NCBI GenBank assembly: GCA_963514095.1
Contig: OY741275.1
Coordinates: forward strand, 6,001,389 to 6,065,388
DNA length: 64,000 nucleotides
Direction of reading: 5' to 3'
Source of the DNA: Eutrigla gurnardus
Taxonomy: Eukaryota; Chordata; Actinopteri; Perciformes; Triglidae
Shown: positions 63,260 through 64,000 of the stretch, piece after piece
Layout of the letters: the number at the start of each line of letters is the position of its first letter
Numbering within the stretch: position 1 is the first letter of the stretch
Made by a program: the position numbers and the translations under genes
Notes under the pieces: generated by a model
Told to the model about the DNA's origin: nothing
Databases searched by the model: none
What the model saw: the letters and a program-made list of their open reading frames with translations, nothing else

Positions 63260-64000
63260 GTAAGCAAACCCTTTAATAATGGCTTCCATTGGCTTGAACT
63301 CTAACTGACTTGTCAGTAAAACGTGATTGCAACAGTTTCTTTCCTCATACTTATTTATTTATTTAAATAAATGAGCGAAAGGTAAAAGCAGCATCATGTC
63401 ACTCACAGACCTTCAACAAGCATCCTTTTAGTTTTATTTTAACAGATGATGAAAATATAAATGACTTCAGACTTCAAAACACACACAAACTGCTTGGTTT
63501 GCATTAATAAATAGGGAGTTATGGTGAGGAAACTTGACACTAAATATCTGCAGTGATTACTATGATTGGCTGTGTGCCACTGCGCTGATGTCAGGCTATG
63601 GACTGGTTTTGTTCTGCCCTCCCAGTCCAATTCTGCCCTCCCAGTCCAAGTCTTGTCTGTGCCGCACCATGAGTGACTCCTGCTGCTGTTGAAAGTTTTA
63701 AAACAAACAAATAAGTTAGAAGTAAGAACAGTAACCTAATATAAATATGTCTTCGTCACAAGTTTTCCAATGCGAAAATATAACTGCAGTTATATTTTAT
63801 ATAAATATATTAAACATAAAGAAAGAAATAGAAACGTTGGAGATGAATCTCTCACAAGAAAAGTATGCATTTTCTGCCAAATATGTTATAATAATGAATA
63901 CTGCATTCTTATTATCGTGTTTACCGGAGGTATCATTTAATAAATAGAAACATCTGTGTTTGAATCAAATTCCCCAGAATGCAAAAGAGATGCGTAAATG
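63260..64000 (+). other. man1a2: man1a2 intron (5' part), runs out of the window
   Basis: Sequence after the gtaagc donor is AT-rich. It contains a perfect 19-bp tandem duplication at 63612-63649. The next coding exon (expected to begin with the YLYLLFS-type segment) is not reached. Confidence 0.8.
63612..63649. repeat. Perfect 19-bp tandem duplication
   Basis: The unit TTCTGCCCTCCCAGTCCAA occurs twice without a mismatch or spacer, suggesting a recent slippage event. Confidence 0.95.

Noticed and set aside
62739..63263. 174-residue continuous frame ending FFLAETLK
   Set aside because: Only 63144-63259 is the man1a2 exon. The earlier part is intron, mostly a pyrimidine tract.

Overview
This window is vertebrate nuclear DNA, almost certainly from a ray-finned (teleost, probably percomorph) fish. 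It carries short exons with GT-AG splice sites separated by introns of up to about 15 kb, long CA/GT microsatellites, and the usual fish mix of hAT, Tc1, Harbinger-like, L2 and tRNA-SINE repeats. There is one host gene, on the + strand. Nine consecutive internal coding exons (9221-63259, 1138 nt, about 379 residues) encode most of the catalytic domain of a class I alpha-1,2-mannosidase (glycoside hydrolase family 47). The residues match MAN1A2 (Golgi mannosidase IB) better than MAN1A1 or MAN1C1. All nine exons join in phase without a stop. The first exons (cytosolic tail, membrane anchor, stem, start of the catalytic domain) lie upstream of the window and the last exons lie downstream of it.

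Layout: 1-9220 intron with a truncated hAT copy, a tRNA-SINE and a TG microsatellite; exon at 9221; 15 kb intron with a 5'-truncated L2 LINE (about 14.34-16.90 kb) and a nested TTAA-element/hAT composite (17252-18928); exon at 24587; 14 kb intron with a MITE and microsatellites; exon at 38874; intron with a Tc1 remnant; exons at 41775 and 42490; 15.5 kb intron with a hAT (43927-44417), a 4.5 kb autonomous-type hAT with decayed transposase (45501-50025), a hAT carrying a nested Harbinger-like element (53703-54827) and a Tc1-like element (55310-56732); then exons at 58038, 58959, 60485 and 63144.

The gene product trims mannose from Man9-5GlcNAc2 N-glycans in the Golgi. The rest of the window is intron shaped by transposons. 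Five DNA transposons could be delimited to the base by intact target-site duplications (four hAT with 8-bp TSDs, one Tc1 at TA); further TTAA- and TAA-bounded elements are nested inside them. The two points most worth a second look are (i) a pair of about 470-bp hAT copies in inverted orientation in the introns on either side of exons 9221-42583, which could pair in the pre-mRNA and favour a 513-nt in-frame circular RNA, and (ii) the complete 4.5 kb hAT with an intron-containing but broken transposase gene. I found no bacterial-type operon, CRISPR array or new enzyme system.
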